Below, piece after piece: positions 50,418 through 63,565 of a stretch of DNA of 64,000 nucleotides. Source of the DNA: Cylicocyclus nassatus (lineage: Eukaryota > Nematoda > Chromadorea > Rhabditida > Strongylidae); the NCBI GenBank assembly GCA_958299035.1, contig CATQJL010000135.1, positions 62,001 to 126,000 of the forward strand, in the 5' to 3' direction. The notes below the pieces were generated by a model, which made no database searches, had not been told where the DNA came from, and saw nothing but the letters and a program-made list of their open reading frames with translations. Both the position numbers and the translations under genes were made by a program. Positions within the stretch are counted from its first letter, which is position 1; each line of letters begins with the position of its first letter.

Positions 50418-52052
50418 GTGTCAAGGCTCACGAAGGAGTGTCAAGGCTCACGAAGGAGTGCCAAGGCTCACGAAGGAGTGTCAAGGCTCACGAAGGAGTG
50501 TCAAGGCTCACGAAGGAGTGTCAAGGCTCACGAAGGAGTGTCAAGGCTCACGAAGGAGTGTCAAGGCTCACGAAGGAGTGTCAAGGCCCACGAAGGAGTG
50601 TCAAGGCTCACGAAGGAGTGTCAAGGCCTACGAAGGAGTGTCAAGCTCACGAAGGAGTGTCAAGGCCTACGAAGGAGTGTCAAGGCTCACGAAGGAGTGT
50701 CAAGGCCTACGAAGGAGTGTCAAGGCTCACGAAGGAGTGTCAAGGCCTACGAAGGAGTGTCAAGGCTCACGAAGGAGTGTCAAGGCTCACGAAGAAGTGT
50801 CAAGGCTCACGAAAGAGTGTCAAGGCTCACGAAGGAGTGTCAAGGCTCACGAAGGAGTGTCAAGGCCTACGAAGGAGTGTCAAGGCTCACGAAGGAGTGT
50901 CAAGGCTCACGAAGGAGTGTCAAGGCCTACGAAGGAGTGTCAAGGCTCACGAAGGAGTGTCAAGGCCTACGAAGGAGTGTCAAGGCTCACGAAGGATGCC
51001 AAGGCCTACGAAGGAGTGTCAAGGCTCACGAAGGAGTGTCAAGGCTCACGAAGGAGTGTCAAGGCTCACGAAGGAGTGCCAAGGCTCACGAAGGAGTGTC
51101 AAGGCTCACGAAGGAGTGTCAAGGCCTACGAAGGAGTGTCAAGGCTCATGAAGGAGTGTCAAGGCCTACGAAGGAGTGTCAAGGCTCACGAAGGAGTGTC
51201 AAGGCTCACGAAGGAGAGTCAAGGCTCACGAAGGAGTGTCAAGGCTCACGAAGGAGTGTCAAGGCTCACGAAGGAGTGTCAAGGCTCACGAAGGAGTGTC
51301 AAGGCCTACGAAGGAGTGACAAGGCTCACGAAGGAGTGTCAAGGCTCACGAAGGAGTGTCAAGGCTCACGAAAGAGTGTCAAGGCCTACGAAGGAGAGTC
51401 AAGGCCTACGAAGGAGTGTCAAGGCTCACGAAGGAGTGTCAAGGCCTACGAAGGAGTGTCAAGGCTCACGAAGGAGTGTCAAGGCCTACGAAGGAGTGTC
51501 AAGGCCTACGAAGGAGTGTCAAGGCTCACGAAGGAGTGTCAAGGCTCACGAAGGAGTGTCAAGGCTCACGAAGGAGTGTCAAGGCTCACGAAGGAGTGTC
51601 AAGGCCTACGAAGGAGTGTCAAGGCTCAAAGAGTGTCAAGGCTCACGAAGGAGTGTCAAGGCTCACGAAGGAGTGTCAAGGCCTACGAAGGAGTGTCAAG
51701 GCTCACGAAGGAGTGTCAAGGCTCACGAAGGAGTGTCAAGGCTCACGAAGGAGTGTCAAGGCTCACGAAGGAGTGTCAAGGCTCACGAAGGAGTGTCAAG
51801 GCTCACGAAGGAGTGTCAAGGCCCACGAAGGAGTGTCAAGGCCTACGAAGGAGTGTCAAGGCTCACGAAGGAGTGTCAAGGCTCACGAAGGAGTGTCAAG
51901 GCTCACGAAGGAGTGTCAAGGCTCACGAAGGAGTGTCAAGGCTCACGAAGGAGTGTCAAGGCCTACGAAGGAGAGTCAAGGCCTACGAAGGAGTGTCAAG
52001 GCTCACGAAGGAGTGTCAAGGCTCACGAAGGAGTGTCAAGGCCTACGAAGGA
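50418..52052 (+). repeat. 1.63-kb block, copy 2 (partner at 47,251-48,885)
   Basis: Second copy at offset 3,167 bp, carrying the same private single-base deletion at 50638. It ends where a type B monomer replaces the type A of copy 1 (52053). Confidence 0.9.
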
Positions 52053-53527
52053 GTGTCAAGGCCTACGAAGGAGTGTCAAGGCTCACGAAGGAGTGTCAAG
52101 GCTCACGAAGAAGTGTCAAGGCTCACGAAAGAGTGTCAAGGCTCACGAAGGAGTGTCAAGGCTCACGAAGGAGTGTCAAGGCCTACGAAGGAGTGTCAAG
52201 GCTCACGAAGGAGTGTCAAGGCTCACGAAGGAGTGTCAAGGCCTACGAAGGAGTGTCAAGGCTCACGAAGGAGTGTCAAGGCCTACGAAGGAGTGTCAAG
52301 GCTCACGAAGGATGCCAAGGCCTACGAAGGAGTGTCAAGGCTCACGAAGGAGTGTCAAGGCTCACGAAGGAGTGTCAAGGCTCACGAAGGAGTGCCAAGG
52401 CTCACGAAGGAGTGTCAAGGCTCACGAAGGAGTGTCAAGGCCTACGAAGGAGTGTCAAGGCTCATGAAGGAGTGTCAAGGCCTACGAAGGAGTGTCAAGG
52501 CTCACGAAGGAGTGTCAAGGCTCACGAAGGAGAGTCAAGGCTCACGAAGGAGTGTCAAGGCTCACGAAGGGGTGTCAAGGCTCACGAAGGAGTGTCAAGG
52601 CTCACGAAGGAGTGTCAAGGCCTACGAAGGAGTGACAAGGCTCACGAAGGAGTGTCAAGGCTCACGAAGGAGTGTCAAGGCTCACGAAAGAGTGTCAAGG
52701 CCTACGAAGGAGAGTCAAGGCCTACGAAGGAGTGTCAAGGCTCACGAAGGAGTGTCAAGGCCTACGAAGGAGTGTCAAGGCTCACGAAGGAGTGTCAAGG
52801 CCTACGAAGGAGTGTCAAGGCCTACGAAGGAGTGTCAAGGCTCACGAAGGAGTGTCAAGGCTCACGAAGGAGTGTCAAGGCTCACGAAGGAGTGTCAAGG
52901 CTCACGAAGGAGTGTCAAGGCTCACGAAGGAGTGTCAAGGCCTACGAAGGAGTGACAAGGCTCACGAAGGAGTGTCAAGGCTCACGAAGGAGTGTCAAGG
53001 CTCACGAAAGAGTGTCAAGGCCTACGAAGGAGTGTCAAGGCTCACGAAGGAGTGTCAAGGCTCACGAAGGAGTGTCAAGGCTCACGAAGGAGTGTCAAGG
53101 CCCACGAAGGAGTGTCAAGGCTCACGAAGGAGTGTCAAGGCCTACGAAGGAGTGTCAAGGCTCACGAAGGAGTGTCAAGGCCTACGAAGGAATGTCAAGG
53201 CTCAAAGAGTGTCAAGGCTCACGAAGGAGTGTCAAGGCTCACGAAGGAGTGTCAAGGCCTACGAAGGAGTGTCAAGGCTCACGAAGGAGTGTCAAGGCTC
53301 ACGAAGAAGTGTCAAGGCTCACGAAAGAGTGTCAAGGCTCACGAAGGAGTGTCAAGGCTCACGAAGGAGTGTCAAGGCCTACGAAGGAGTGTCAAGGCTC
53401 ACGAAGGAGTGTCAAGGCTCACGAAGGAGTGTCAAGGCCTACGAAGGAGTGTCAAGGCTCACGAAGGAGTGTCAAGGCCTACGAAGGAGTGTCAAGGCTC
53501 ACGAAGGATGCCAAGGCCTACGAAGGA

Positions 53528-55221
53528 GTGTCAAGGCTCACGAAGGAGTGTCAAGGCTCACGAAGGAGTGTCAAGGCTCACGAAGGAGTGCCAAGGCTCA
53601 CGAAGGAGTGTCAAGGCTCACGAAGGAGTGTCAAGGCCTACGAAGGAGTGTCAAGGCTCATGAAGGAGTGTCAAGGCCTACGAAGGAGTGTCAAGGCTCA
53701 CGAAGGAGTGTCAAGGCTCACGAAGGAGAGTCAAGGCTCACGAAGGAGTGTCAAGGCTCACGAAGGGGTGTCAAGGCTCACGAAGGAGTGTCAAGGCTCA
53801 CGAAGGAGTGTCAAGGCCTACGAAGGAGTGACAAGGCTCACGAAGGAGTGTCAAGGCTCACGAAGGAGTGTCAAGGCTCACGAAAGAGTGTCAAGGCCTA
53901 CGAAGGAGAGTCAAGGCCTACGAAGGAGTGTCAAGGCTCACGAAGGAGTGTCAAGGCCTACGAAGGAGTGTCAAGGCTCACGAAGGAGTGTCAAGGCCTA
54001 CGAAGGAGTGTCAAGGCCTACGAAGGAGTGTCAAGGCTCACGAAGGAGTGTCAAGGCTCACGAAGGAGTGTCAAGGCTCACGAAGGAGTGTCAAGGCTCA
54101 CGAAGGAGTGTCAAGGCCTACGAAGGAGTGTCAAGGCTCAAAGAGTGTCAAGGCTCACGAAGGAGTGTCAAGGCTCACGAAGGAGTGTCAAGGCCTACGA
54201 AGGAGTGTCAAGGCTCACGAAGGAGTGTCAAGGCTCACGAAGGAGTGTCAAGGCTCACGAAGGAGTGTCAAGGCTCACGAAGGAGTGTCAAGGCTCACGA
54301 AGGAGTGTCAAGGCTCACGAAGGAGTGTCAAGGCCCACGAAGGAGTGTCAAGGCCTACGAAGGAGTGTCAAGGCTCACGAAGGAGTGTCAAGGCTCACGA
54401 AGGAGTGTCAAGGCTCACGAAGGAGTGTCAAGGCTCACGAAGGAGTGTCAAGGCTCACGAAGGAGTGTCAAGGCCTACGAAGGAGAGTCAAGGCCTACGA
54501 AGGAGTGTCAAGGCTCACGAAGGAGTGTCAAGGCTCACGAAGGAGTGTCAAGGCTCACGAAGGAGTGTCAAGGCCTACGAAGGAGTGTCAAGGCTCACGA
54601 AGGAGTGTCAAGGCTCACGAAGGAGTGTCAAGGCCTACGAAGGAGTGTCAAGGCCTACGAAGGAGTGTCAAGGCTCACGAAGGAGTGTCAAGGCTCACGA
54701 AGGAGTGTCAAGGCTCACGAAGGAGTGTCAAGGCTCACGAAGGAGTGTCAAGGCTCACGAAGGAGTGTCAAGGCCTACGAAGGAGAGTCAAGGCCTACGA
54801 AGGAGTGTCAAGGCTCACGAAGGAGTGTCAAGGCTCACGAAGGAGTGTCAAGGCTCACGAAGGAGTGCCAAGGCTCACGAAGGAGTGTCAAGGCTCACGA
54901 AGGAGTGTCAAGGCCTACGAAGGAGTGTCAAGGCTCATGAAGGAGTGTCAAGGCCTACGAAGGAGTGTCAAGGCTCACGAAGGAGTGTCAAGGCTCACGA
55001 AGGAGAGTCAAGGCTCACGAAGGAGTGCCAAGGCTCACGAAGGAGTGTCAAGGCTCACGAAGGAGTGTCAAGGCTCACGAAGGAGTGTCAAGGCTCACGA
55101 AGGAGTGTCAAGGCCTACGAAGGAGTGTCAAGGCTCACGAAGGAGTGTCAAGGCCTACGAAGGAATGTCAAGGCTCAAAGAGTGTCAAGGCTCACGAAGG
55201 AGTGTCAAGGCTCACGAAGGA
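53528..55221 (+). repeat. 1.69-kb block, copy 1 (partner at 57,132-58,825)
   Basis: Matches 57132-58825 at offset 3,604 bp: GTGCC (53588, 57192), CATG (53659/54936 and 57263/58540), GTGAC (53828, 57432) and 17-bp monomers (54128/55165 and 57732/58769). Differences in the partner include CCTGCG near 57281 and CTGACG at 57541. Confidence 0.88.
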
Positions 55222-56315
55222 GTGTCAAGGCTCACGAAGGAGTGTCAAGGCCTACGAAGGAGTGTCAAGGCTCAAAGAGTGTCAAGGCTCACGAAGGAGT
55301 GTCAAGGCTCACGAAGGAGTGTCAAGGCCTACGAAGGAGTGTCAAGGCTCACGAAGGAGTGTCAAGGCTCACGAAGGAGTGTCAAGGCTCACGAAGGAGT
55401 GTCAAGGCTCACGAAGGAGTGTCAAGGCTCACGAAGGAGTGTCAAGGCTCACGAAGGAGTGTCAAGGCCCACGAAGGAGTGTCAAGGCCTACGAAGGAGT
55501 GTCAAGGCTCACGAAGGAGTGTCAAGGCTCACGAAGGAGTGTCAAGGCTCACGAAGGAGTGTCAAGGCTCACGAAGGAGTGTCAAGGCTCACGAAGGAGT
55601 GTCAAGGCCTACGAAGGAGAGTCAAGGCCTACGAAGGAGTGTCAAGGCTCACGAAGGAGTGTCAAGGCTCACGAAGGAGTGTCAAGGCTCACGAAGGAGT
55701 GTCAAGGCCTACGAAGGAGTGTCAAGGCTCACGAAGGAGTGTCAAGGCTCACGAAGGAGTGTCAAGGCCTACGAAGGAGTGTCAAGGCCTACGAAGGAGT
55801 GTCAAGGCTCACGAAGGAGTGTCAAGGCTCACGAAGGAGTGTCAAGGCTCACGAAGGAGTGTCAAGGCTCACGAAGGAGTGTCAAGGCTCACGAAGGAGT
55901 GTCAAGGCCTACGAAGGAGAGTCAAGGCCTACGAAGGAGTGTCAAGGCTCACGAAGGAGTGTCAAGGCTCACGAAGGAGTGTCAAGGCTCACGAAGGAGT
56001 GCCAAGGCTCACGAAGGAGTGTCAAGGCTCACGAAGGAGTGTCAAGGCCTACGAAGGAGTGTCAAGGCTCATGAAGGAGTGTCAAGGCCTACGAAGGAGT
56101 GTCAAGGCTCACGAAGGAGTGTCAAGGCTCACGAAGGAGAGTCAAGGCTCACGAAGGAGTGCCAAGGCTCACGAAGGAGTGTCAAGGCTCACGAAGGAGT
56201 GTCAAGGCTCACGAAGGAGTGTCAAGGCTCACGAAGGAGTGTCAAGGCCTACGAAGGAGTGTCAAGGCTCACGAAGGAGTGTCAAGGCCTACGAAGGAAT
56301 GTCAAGGCTCAAAGA
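54048..56315 (+). repeat. 1,134-bp HOR in two direct copies
   Basis: Copies at 54048-55181 and 55182-56315. At offset 1,134: 17-bp monomers (54128/55262 and 55165/56299), GAGTC (54485/55619 and 54785/55919), CATG (54936/56070) and a GTGCC monomer four units after CATG. Agreement stops at a CCCAC monomer (56376). In these copies CATG is not followed by GTGAC, unlike the usual cassette. Confidence 0.9.
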
Positions 56316-56811
56316 GTGTCAAGGCTCACGAAGGAGTGTCAAGGCTCACGAAGGAGTGTCAAGGCTCACGAAGGAGTGTCAAGGCCCACGAAGGAGTGTC
56401 AAGGCTCACGAAGGAGTGTCAAGGCCTACGAAGGAGTGTCAAGGCTCACGAAGGAGTGTCAAGGCCTACGAAGGAATGTCAAGGCTCAAAGAGTGTCAAG
56501 GCTCACGAAGGAGTGTCAAGGCTCACGAAGGAGTGTCAAGGCCTACGAAGGAGTGTCAAGGCTCACGAAGGAGTGTCAAGGCTCACGAAGAAGTGTCAAG
56601 GCTCACGAAAGAGTGTCAAGGCTCACGAAGGAGTGTCAAGGCTCACGAAGGAGTGTCAAGGCCTACGAAGGAGTGTCAAGGCTCACGAAGGAGTGTCAAG
56701 GCTCACGAAGGAGTGTCAAGGCCTACGAAGGAGTGTCAAGGCTCACGAAGGAGTGTCAAGGCCTACGAAGGAGTGTCAAGGCTCACGAAGGATGCCAAGG
56801 CCTACGAAGGA

Positions 56812-57451
56812 GTGTCAAGGCTCACGAAGGAGTGTCAAGGCTCACGAAGGAGTGTCAAGGCTCACGAAGGAGTGCCAAGGCTCACGAAGGAGTGTCAAGG
56901 CTCACGAAGGAGTGTCAAGGCCTACGAAGGAGTGTCAAGGCTCATGAAGGAGTGTCAAGGCCTGCGAAGGAGTGTCAAGGCTCACGAAGGAGTGTCAAGG
57001 CTCGCGAAGGAGAGTCAAGGCTCACGAAGGAGTGTCAAGGCTCACGAAGGGGTGTCAAGGCTCACGAAGGAGTGTCAAGGCTCACGAAGGAGTGTCAAGG
57101 CCTACGAAGGAGTGACAAGGCTCACGAAGGAGTGTCAAGGCTCACGAAGGAGTGTCAAGGCTCACGAAGGAGTGTCAAGGCTCACGAAGGAGTGCCAAGG
57201 CTCACGAAGGAGTGTCAAGGCTCACGAAGGAGTGTCAAGGCCTACGAAGGAGTGTCAAGGCTCATGAAGGAGTGTCAAGGCCTGCGAAGGAGTGTCAAGG
57301 CTCACGAAGGAGTGTCAAGGCTCACGAAGGAGAGTCAAGGCTCACGAAGGAGTGTCAAGGCTCACGAAGGGGTGTCAAGGCTCACGAAGGAGTGTCAAGG
57401 CTCACGAAGGAGTGTCAAGGCCTACGAAGGAGTGACAAGGCTCACGAAGGA
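56812..57451 (+). repeat. 320-bp tandem duplication
   Basis: Units at 56812-57131 and 57132-57451, 16 monomers each. Both share CCTGCG (56961, 57281), CATG (56943, 57263), the GAAGGG monomer (about 57049, 57369) and GTGAC (57112, 57432). The first unit alone has CTCGCGAAGG (57001), so that change post-dates the duplication or was lost from the second. Confidence 0.92.
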
Positions 57452-58825
57452 GTGTCAAGGCTCACGAAGGAGTGTCAAGGCTCACGAAAGAGTGTCAAGG
57501 CCTACGAAGGAGAGTCAAGGCCTACGAAGGAGTGTCAAGGCTGACGAAGGAGTGTCAAGGCCTACGAAGGAGTGTCAAGGCTCACGAAGGAGTGTCAAGG
57601 CCTACGAAGGAGTGTCAAGGCCTACGAAGGAGTGTCAAGGCTCACGAAGGAGTGTCAAGGCTCACGAAGGAGTGTCAAGGCTCACGAAGGAGTGTCAAGG
57701 CTCACGAAGGAGTGTCAAGGCCTACGAAGGAGTGTCAAGGCTCAAAGAGTGTCAAGGCTCACGAAGGAGTGTCAAGGCTCACGAAGGAGTGTCAAGGCCT
57801 ACGAAGGAGTGTCAAGGCTCACGAAGGAGTGTCAAGGCTCACGAAGGAGTGTCAAGGCTCACGAAGGAGTGTCAAGGCTCACGAAGGAGTGTCAAGGCTC
57901 ACGAAGGAGTGTCAAGGCTCACGAAGGAGTGTCAAGGCCCACGAAGGAGTGTCAAGGCCTACGAAGGAGTGTCAAGGCTCACGAAGGAGTGTCAAGGCTC
58001 ACGAAGGAGTGTCAAGGCTCACGAAGGAGTGTCAAGGCTCACGAAGGAGTGTCAAGGCTCACGAAGGAGTGTCAAGGCCTACGAAGGAGAGTCAAGGCCT
58101 ACGAAGGAGTGTCAAGGCTCACGAAGGAGTGTCAAGGCTCACGAAGGAGTGTCAAGGCTCACGAAGGAGTGTCAAGGCCTACGAAGGAGTGTCAAGGCTC
58201 ACGAAGGAGTGTCAAGGCTCACGAAGGAGTGTCAAGGCCTACGAAGGAGTGTCAAGGCCTACGAAGGAGTGTCAAGGCTCACGAAGGAGTGTCAAGGCTC
58301 ACGAAGGAGTGTCAAGGCTCACGAAGGAGTGTCAAGGCTCACGAAGGAGTGTCAAGGCTCACGAAGGAGTGTCAAGGCCTACGAAGGAGAGTCAAGGCCT
58401 ACGAAGGAGTGTCAAGGCTCACGAAGGAGTGTCAAGGCTCACGAAGGAGTGTCAAGGCTCACGAAGGAGTGCCAAGGCTCACGAAGGAGTGTCAAGGCTC
58501 ACGAAGGAGTGTCAAGGCCTACGAAGGAGTGTCAAGGCTCATGAAGGAGTGTCAAGGCCTACGAAGGAGTGTCAAGGCTCACGAAGGAGTGTCAAGGCTC
58601 ACGAAGGAGAGTCAAGGCTCACGAAGGAGTGCCAAGGCTCACGAAGGAGTGTCAAGGCTCACGAAGGAGTGTCAAGGCTCACGAAGGAGTGTCAAGGCTC
58701 ACGAAGGAGTGTCAAGGCCTACGAAGGAGTGTCAAGGCTCACGAAGGAGTGTCAAGGCCTACGAAGGAATGTCAAGGCTCAAAGAGTGTCAAGGCTCACG
58801 AAGGAGTGTCAAGGCTCACGAAGGA
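57132..58825 (+). repeat. 1.69-kb block, copy 2 (partner at 53,528-55,221)
   Basis: Second copy at offset 3,604 bp. Its left end coincides with the second unit of a 320-bp tandem duplication, so the 320-bp event and the larger event share a breakpoint. Confidence 0.88.
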
Positions 58826-61595
58826 GTGTCAAGGCCTACGAAGGAGTGTCAAGGCTCACGAAGGAGTGTCAAGGCTCACGAAGAAGTGTCAAGGCTCACG
58901 AAAGAGTGTCAAGGCTCACGAAGGAGTGTCAAGGCTCACGAAGGAGTGTCAAGGCCTACGAAGGAGTGTCAAGGCTCACGAAGGAGTGTCAAGGCTCACG
59001 AAGGAGTGTCAAGGCCTACGAAGGAGTGTCAAGGCCTACGAAGGAGTGTCAAGGCCTACGGAGGAGTGTCAAGGCTCACGAAGGAGTGTCAAGGCTCACG
59101 AAGGAGTGTCAAGGCTCACGAAGGAGTGTCAAGGCCTACGAAGGAGTGTCAAGGCTCACGAAGGAGTGTCAAGGCCTACGAAGGAGTGTCAAGGCTCACG
59201 AAGGAGTGTCAAGGCTCACGAAGGAGTGTCAAGGCTCACGAAGGAGTGTCAAGGCTCACGAAGGAGTGTCAAGGCTCACGAAGGAGTGTCAAGGCCTACG
59301 AAGGAGAGTCAAGGCCTACGAAGGAGTGTCAAGGCTCACGAAGGAGTGTCAAGGCTCACGAAGGAGTGTCAAGGCCTACGAAGGAGTGTCAAGGCTCACG
59401 AAGGAGTGTCAAGGCCTACGAAGGAGTGTCAAGGCTCACGAAGGATGCCAAGGCCTACGAAGGAGTGTCAAGGCTCACGAAGGAGTGTCAAGGCTCACGA
59501 AGGAGTGTCAAGGCTCACGAAGGAGTGCCAAGGCTCACGAAGGAGTGTCAAGGCTCACGAAGGAGTGTCAAGGCCTACGAAGGAGTGTCAAGGCTCATGA
59601 AGGAGTGTCAAGGCCTACGAAGGAGTGTCAAGGCTCACGAAGGAGTGTCAAGGCTCACGAAGGAGAGTCAAGGCTCACGAAGGAGTGTCAAGGCTCACGA
59701 AGGGGTGTCAAGGCTCACGAAGGAGTGTCAAGGCTCACGAAGGAGTGTCAAGGCCTACGAAGGAGTGACAAGGCTCACGAAGGAGTGTCAAGGCTCACGA
59801 AGGAGTGTCAAGGCTCACGAAAGAGTGTCAAGGCCTACGAAGGAGAGTCAAGGCCTACGAAGGAGTGTCAAGGCTCACGAAGGAGTGTCAAGGCCTACGA
59901 AGGAGTGTCAAGGCTCACGAAGGAGTGTCAAGGCCTACGAAGGAGTGTCAAGGCCTACGAAGGAGTGTCAAGGCTCACGAAGGAGTGTCAAGGCTCACGA
60001 AGGAGTGTCAAGGCTCACGAAGGAGTGTCAAGGCTCACGAAGGAGTGTCAAGGCCTACGAAGGAGTGTCAAGGCTCAAAGAGTGTCAAGGCTCACGAAGG
60101 AGTGTCAAGGCCTACGAAGGAGTGTCAAGGCTCACGAAGGAGTGTCAAGGCTCACGAAGGAGTGTCAAGGCTCACGAAGGAGTGTCAAGGCTCACGAAGG
60201 AGTGTCAAGGCTCACGAAGGAGTGTCAAGGCTCACGAAGGAGTGTCAAGGCTCACGAAGGAGTGTCAAGGCTCACGAAGGAGTGTCAAGGCCCACGAAGG
60301 AGTGTCAAGGCCTACGAAGGAGTGTCAAGGCTCACGAAGGAGTGTCAAGGCTCACGAAGGAGTGTCAAGGCTCACGAAGGAGTGTCAAGGCTCACGAAGG
60401 AGTGTCAAGGCTCACGAAGGAGTGTCAAGGCCTACGAAGGAGAGTCAAGGCCTACGAAGGAGTGTCAAGGCTCACGAAGGAGTGTCAAGGCTCACGAAGG
60501 AGTGTCAAGGCCCACGAAGGAGTGTCAAGGCCTACGAAGGAGTGTCAAGGCTCACGAAGGAGTGTCAAGGCTCACGAAGGAGTGTCAAGGCCTACGAAGG
60601 AGTGTCAAGGCTCACGAAGGAGTGCCAAGGCTCACGAAGGAGTGTCAAGGCTCACGAAGGAGTGTCAAGGCCTACGAAGGAGTGTCAAGGCTCATGAAGG
60701 AGTGTCAAGGCCTACGAAGGAGTGTCAATGCTCACGAAGGAGTGTCAAGGCTCACGAAGGAGTGTCAAGGCCTACGAAGGAGTGACAAGGCTCACGAAGG
60801 AGTGTCAAGGCTCACGAAGGAGTGTCAAGGCTCACGAAAGAGTGTCAAGGCCTACGAAGGAGAGTCAAGGCCTACGAAGGAGTGTCAAGGCTCACGAAGG
60901 AGTGTCAAGGCCTACGAAGGAGTGTCAAGGCTCACGAAGGAGTGTCAAGGCCTACGAAGGAGTGTCAAGGCCTACGAAGGAGTGTCAAGGCTCACGAAGG
61001 AGTGTCAAGGCTCACGAAGGAGTGTCAAGGCTCACGAAGGAGTGTCAAGGCTCACGAAGGAGTGTCAAGGCCTACGAAGGAGTGTCAAGGCTCAAAGAGT
61101 GTCAAGGCTCACGAAGGAGTGTCAAGGCTCACGAAGGAGTGTCAAGGCCTACGAAGGAGTGTCAAGGCTCACGAAGGAGTGTCAAGGCTCACGAAGGAGT
61201 GTCAAGGCTCACGAAGGAGTGTCAAGGCTCACGAAGGAGTGCCAAGGCTCACGAAGGAGTGTCAAGGCTCACGAAGGAGTGTCAAGGCCCACGAAGGAGT
61301 GTCAAGGCTCACGAAGGAGTGTCAAGGCCTACGAAGGAGTGTCAAGGCTCACGAAGGAGTGTCAAGGCCTACGAAGGAGTGTCAAGGCTCAAAGAGTGTC
61401 AAGGCTCACGAAGGAGTGTCAAGGCTCACGAAGGAGTGTCAAGGCCTACGAAGGAGTGTTAAGGCTCACGAAGGAGTGTCAAGGCTCACGAAGAAGTGTC
61501 AAGGCTCACGAAAGAGTGTCAAGGCTCACGAAGGAGTGTCAAGGCTCACGAAGGAGTGTCAAGGCCTACGAAGGAGTGTCAAGGCTCACGAAGGA

Positions 61596-62030
61596 GTGTC
61601 AAGGCTCACGAAGGAGTGTCAAGGCTCACGAAGGAGTGTCAAGGCCTACGAAGGAGTGTCAAGGCTCACGAAGGAGTGTCAAGGCCTACGAAGGAGTGTC
61701 AAGGCTCACGAAGGATGCCAAGGCCTACGAAGGAGTGTCAAGGCTCACGAAGGAGTGTCAAGGCCTACGAAGGAGTGTCAAGGCCTACGAAGGAGTGTCA
61801 AGGCTCACGAAGGAGTGTCAAGGCTCACGAAGGAGTGTCAAGGCTCACGAAGGAGTGTCAAGGCTCACGAAGGAGTGTCAAGGCTCACGAAGGAGTGTCA
61901 AGGCTCACGAAGGAGTGTCAAGGCTCAAGAAGGAGTGTCAAGGCCTACGAAGGAGTGTCAAGGCTCACGAAGGAGTGTCAAGGCTCACGAAGGAGTGTCA
62001 AGGCCTACGAAGGAATGTCAAGGCTCAAAG
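61596..62030 (+). repeat. 435-bp block, copy 1 (partner at 63,566-64,000)
   Basis: Matches the window's last 435 bases at offset 1,970 bp: the 19-bp TGCC monomer (61716, 63686), the rare CTCAAGAAGG monomer (61915, 63885) and ATGTC plus CTCAAAG at the end. Just upstream, about 61,090-61,575 matches about 62,700-63,185 at offset 1,610; an 18-monomer (360-bp) length difference separates the two offsets. Confidence 0.87.
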
Positions 62031-63565
62031 AGTGTCAAGGCTCACGAAGGAGTGTCAAGGCTCACGAAGGAGTGTCAAGGCCTACGAAGGAGTGTCAAGG
62101 CTCACGAAGGAGTGTCAAGGCTCACGAAGGAGTGTCAAGGCTCACGAAGGAGTGTCAAGGCTCACGAAGGAGTGTCAAGGCTCACGAAGGAGTGTCAAGG
62201 CTCACGAAGGAGTGTCAAGGCCTACGAAGGAGTGTCAAGGCTCACGAAGGAGTGTCAAGGCCTACGAAGGAGTGTCAAGGCCTACGAAGGAGTGTCAAGG
62301 CTCACGAAGGAGTGTCAAGGCTCACGAAGGAGTGTCAAGGCTCACGAAGGAGTGTCAAGGCTCACGAAAGAGTGTCAAGGCCTACGAAGGAGAGTCAAGG
62401 CCTACGAAGGAGTGTCAAGGCTCACGAAGGAGTGTCAAGGCTCACGAAGGAGTGTCAAGGCTCACGAAGGAGTGTCAAGGCCTACGAAGGAGTGTCAAGG
62501 CTCACGAAAGAGTGTCAAGGCCTACGAAGGAGAGTCAAGGCCTACGAAGGAGTGTCAAGGCTCACGAAGGAGTGTCAAGGCCTACGAAGGAGTGTCAAGG
62601 CTCACGAAGGAGTGTCAAGGCTCACGAAGGAGTGTCAAGGCTCACGAAGGAGTGTCAAGGCTCACGAAGGAGTGTCAAGGCCTACGAAGGAGTGTCAAGG
62701 CTCAAAGAGTGTCAAGGCTCACGAAGGAGTGTCAAGGCTCACGAAGGAGTGTCAAGGCCTACGAAGGAGTGTCAAGGCTCACGAAGGAGTGTCAAGGCTC
62801 ACGAAGGACTGTCAAGGCTCACGAAGGAGTGTCAAGGCTCACGAAGGAGTGCCAAGGCTCACGAAGGAGTGTCAAGGCTCACGAAGGAGTGTCAAGGCCC
62901 ACGAAGGAGTGTCAAGGCTCACGAAGGAGTGTCAAGGCCTACGAAGGAGTGTCAAGGCTCACGAAGGAGTGTCAAGGCCTACGAAGGAGTGTCAAGGCTC
63001 AAAGAGTGTCAAGGCTCACGAAGGAGTGTCAAGGCTCACGAAGGAGTGTCAAGGCCTACGAAGGAGTGTCAAGGCTCACGAAGGAGTGTCAAGGCTCACG
63101 AAGAAGTGTCAAGGCTCACGAAAGAGTGTCAAGGCTCACGAAGGAGTGTCAAGGCTCACGAAGGAGTGTCAAGGCCTACGAAGGAGTGTCAAGGCTCACG
63201 AAGGAGTGTCAAGGCTCACGAAGGAGTGTCAAGGCCTACGAAGGAGTGTCAAGGCCTACGAAGGAGTGTCAAGGCCTACGAAGGAGTGTCAAGGCCTACG
63301 AAGGAGTGTCAAGGCTCACGAAGGAGTGTCAAGGCTCACGAAGGAGTGTCAAGGCTCACGAAGGAGTGTCAAGGCCTACGAAGGAGTGTCAAGGCTCACG
63401 AAGGAGTGTCAAGGCCTACGAAGGAGTGTCAAGGCTCACGAAGGAGTGTCAAGGCTCACGAAGGAGTGTCAAGGCTCACGAAGGAGTGTCAAGGCTCACG
63501 AAGGAGTGTCAAGGCTCACGAAGGAGTGTCAAGGCCTACGAAGGAGAGTCAAGGCCTACGAAGGA

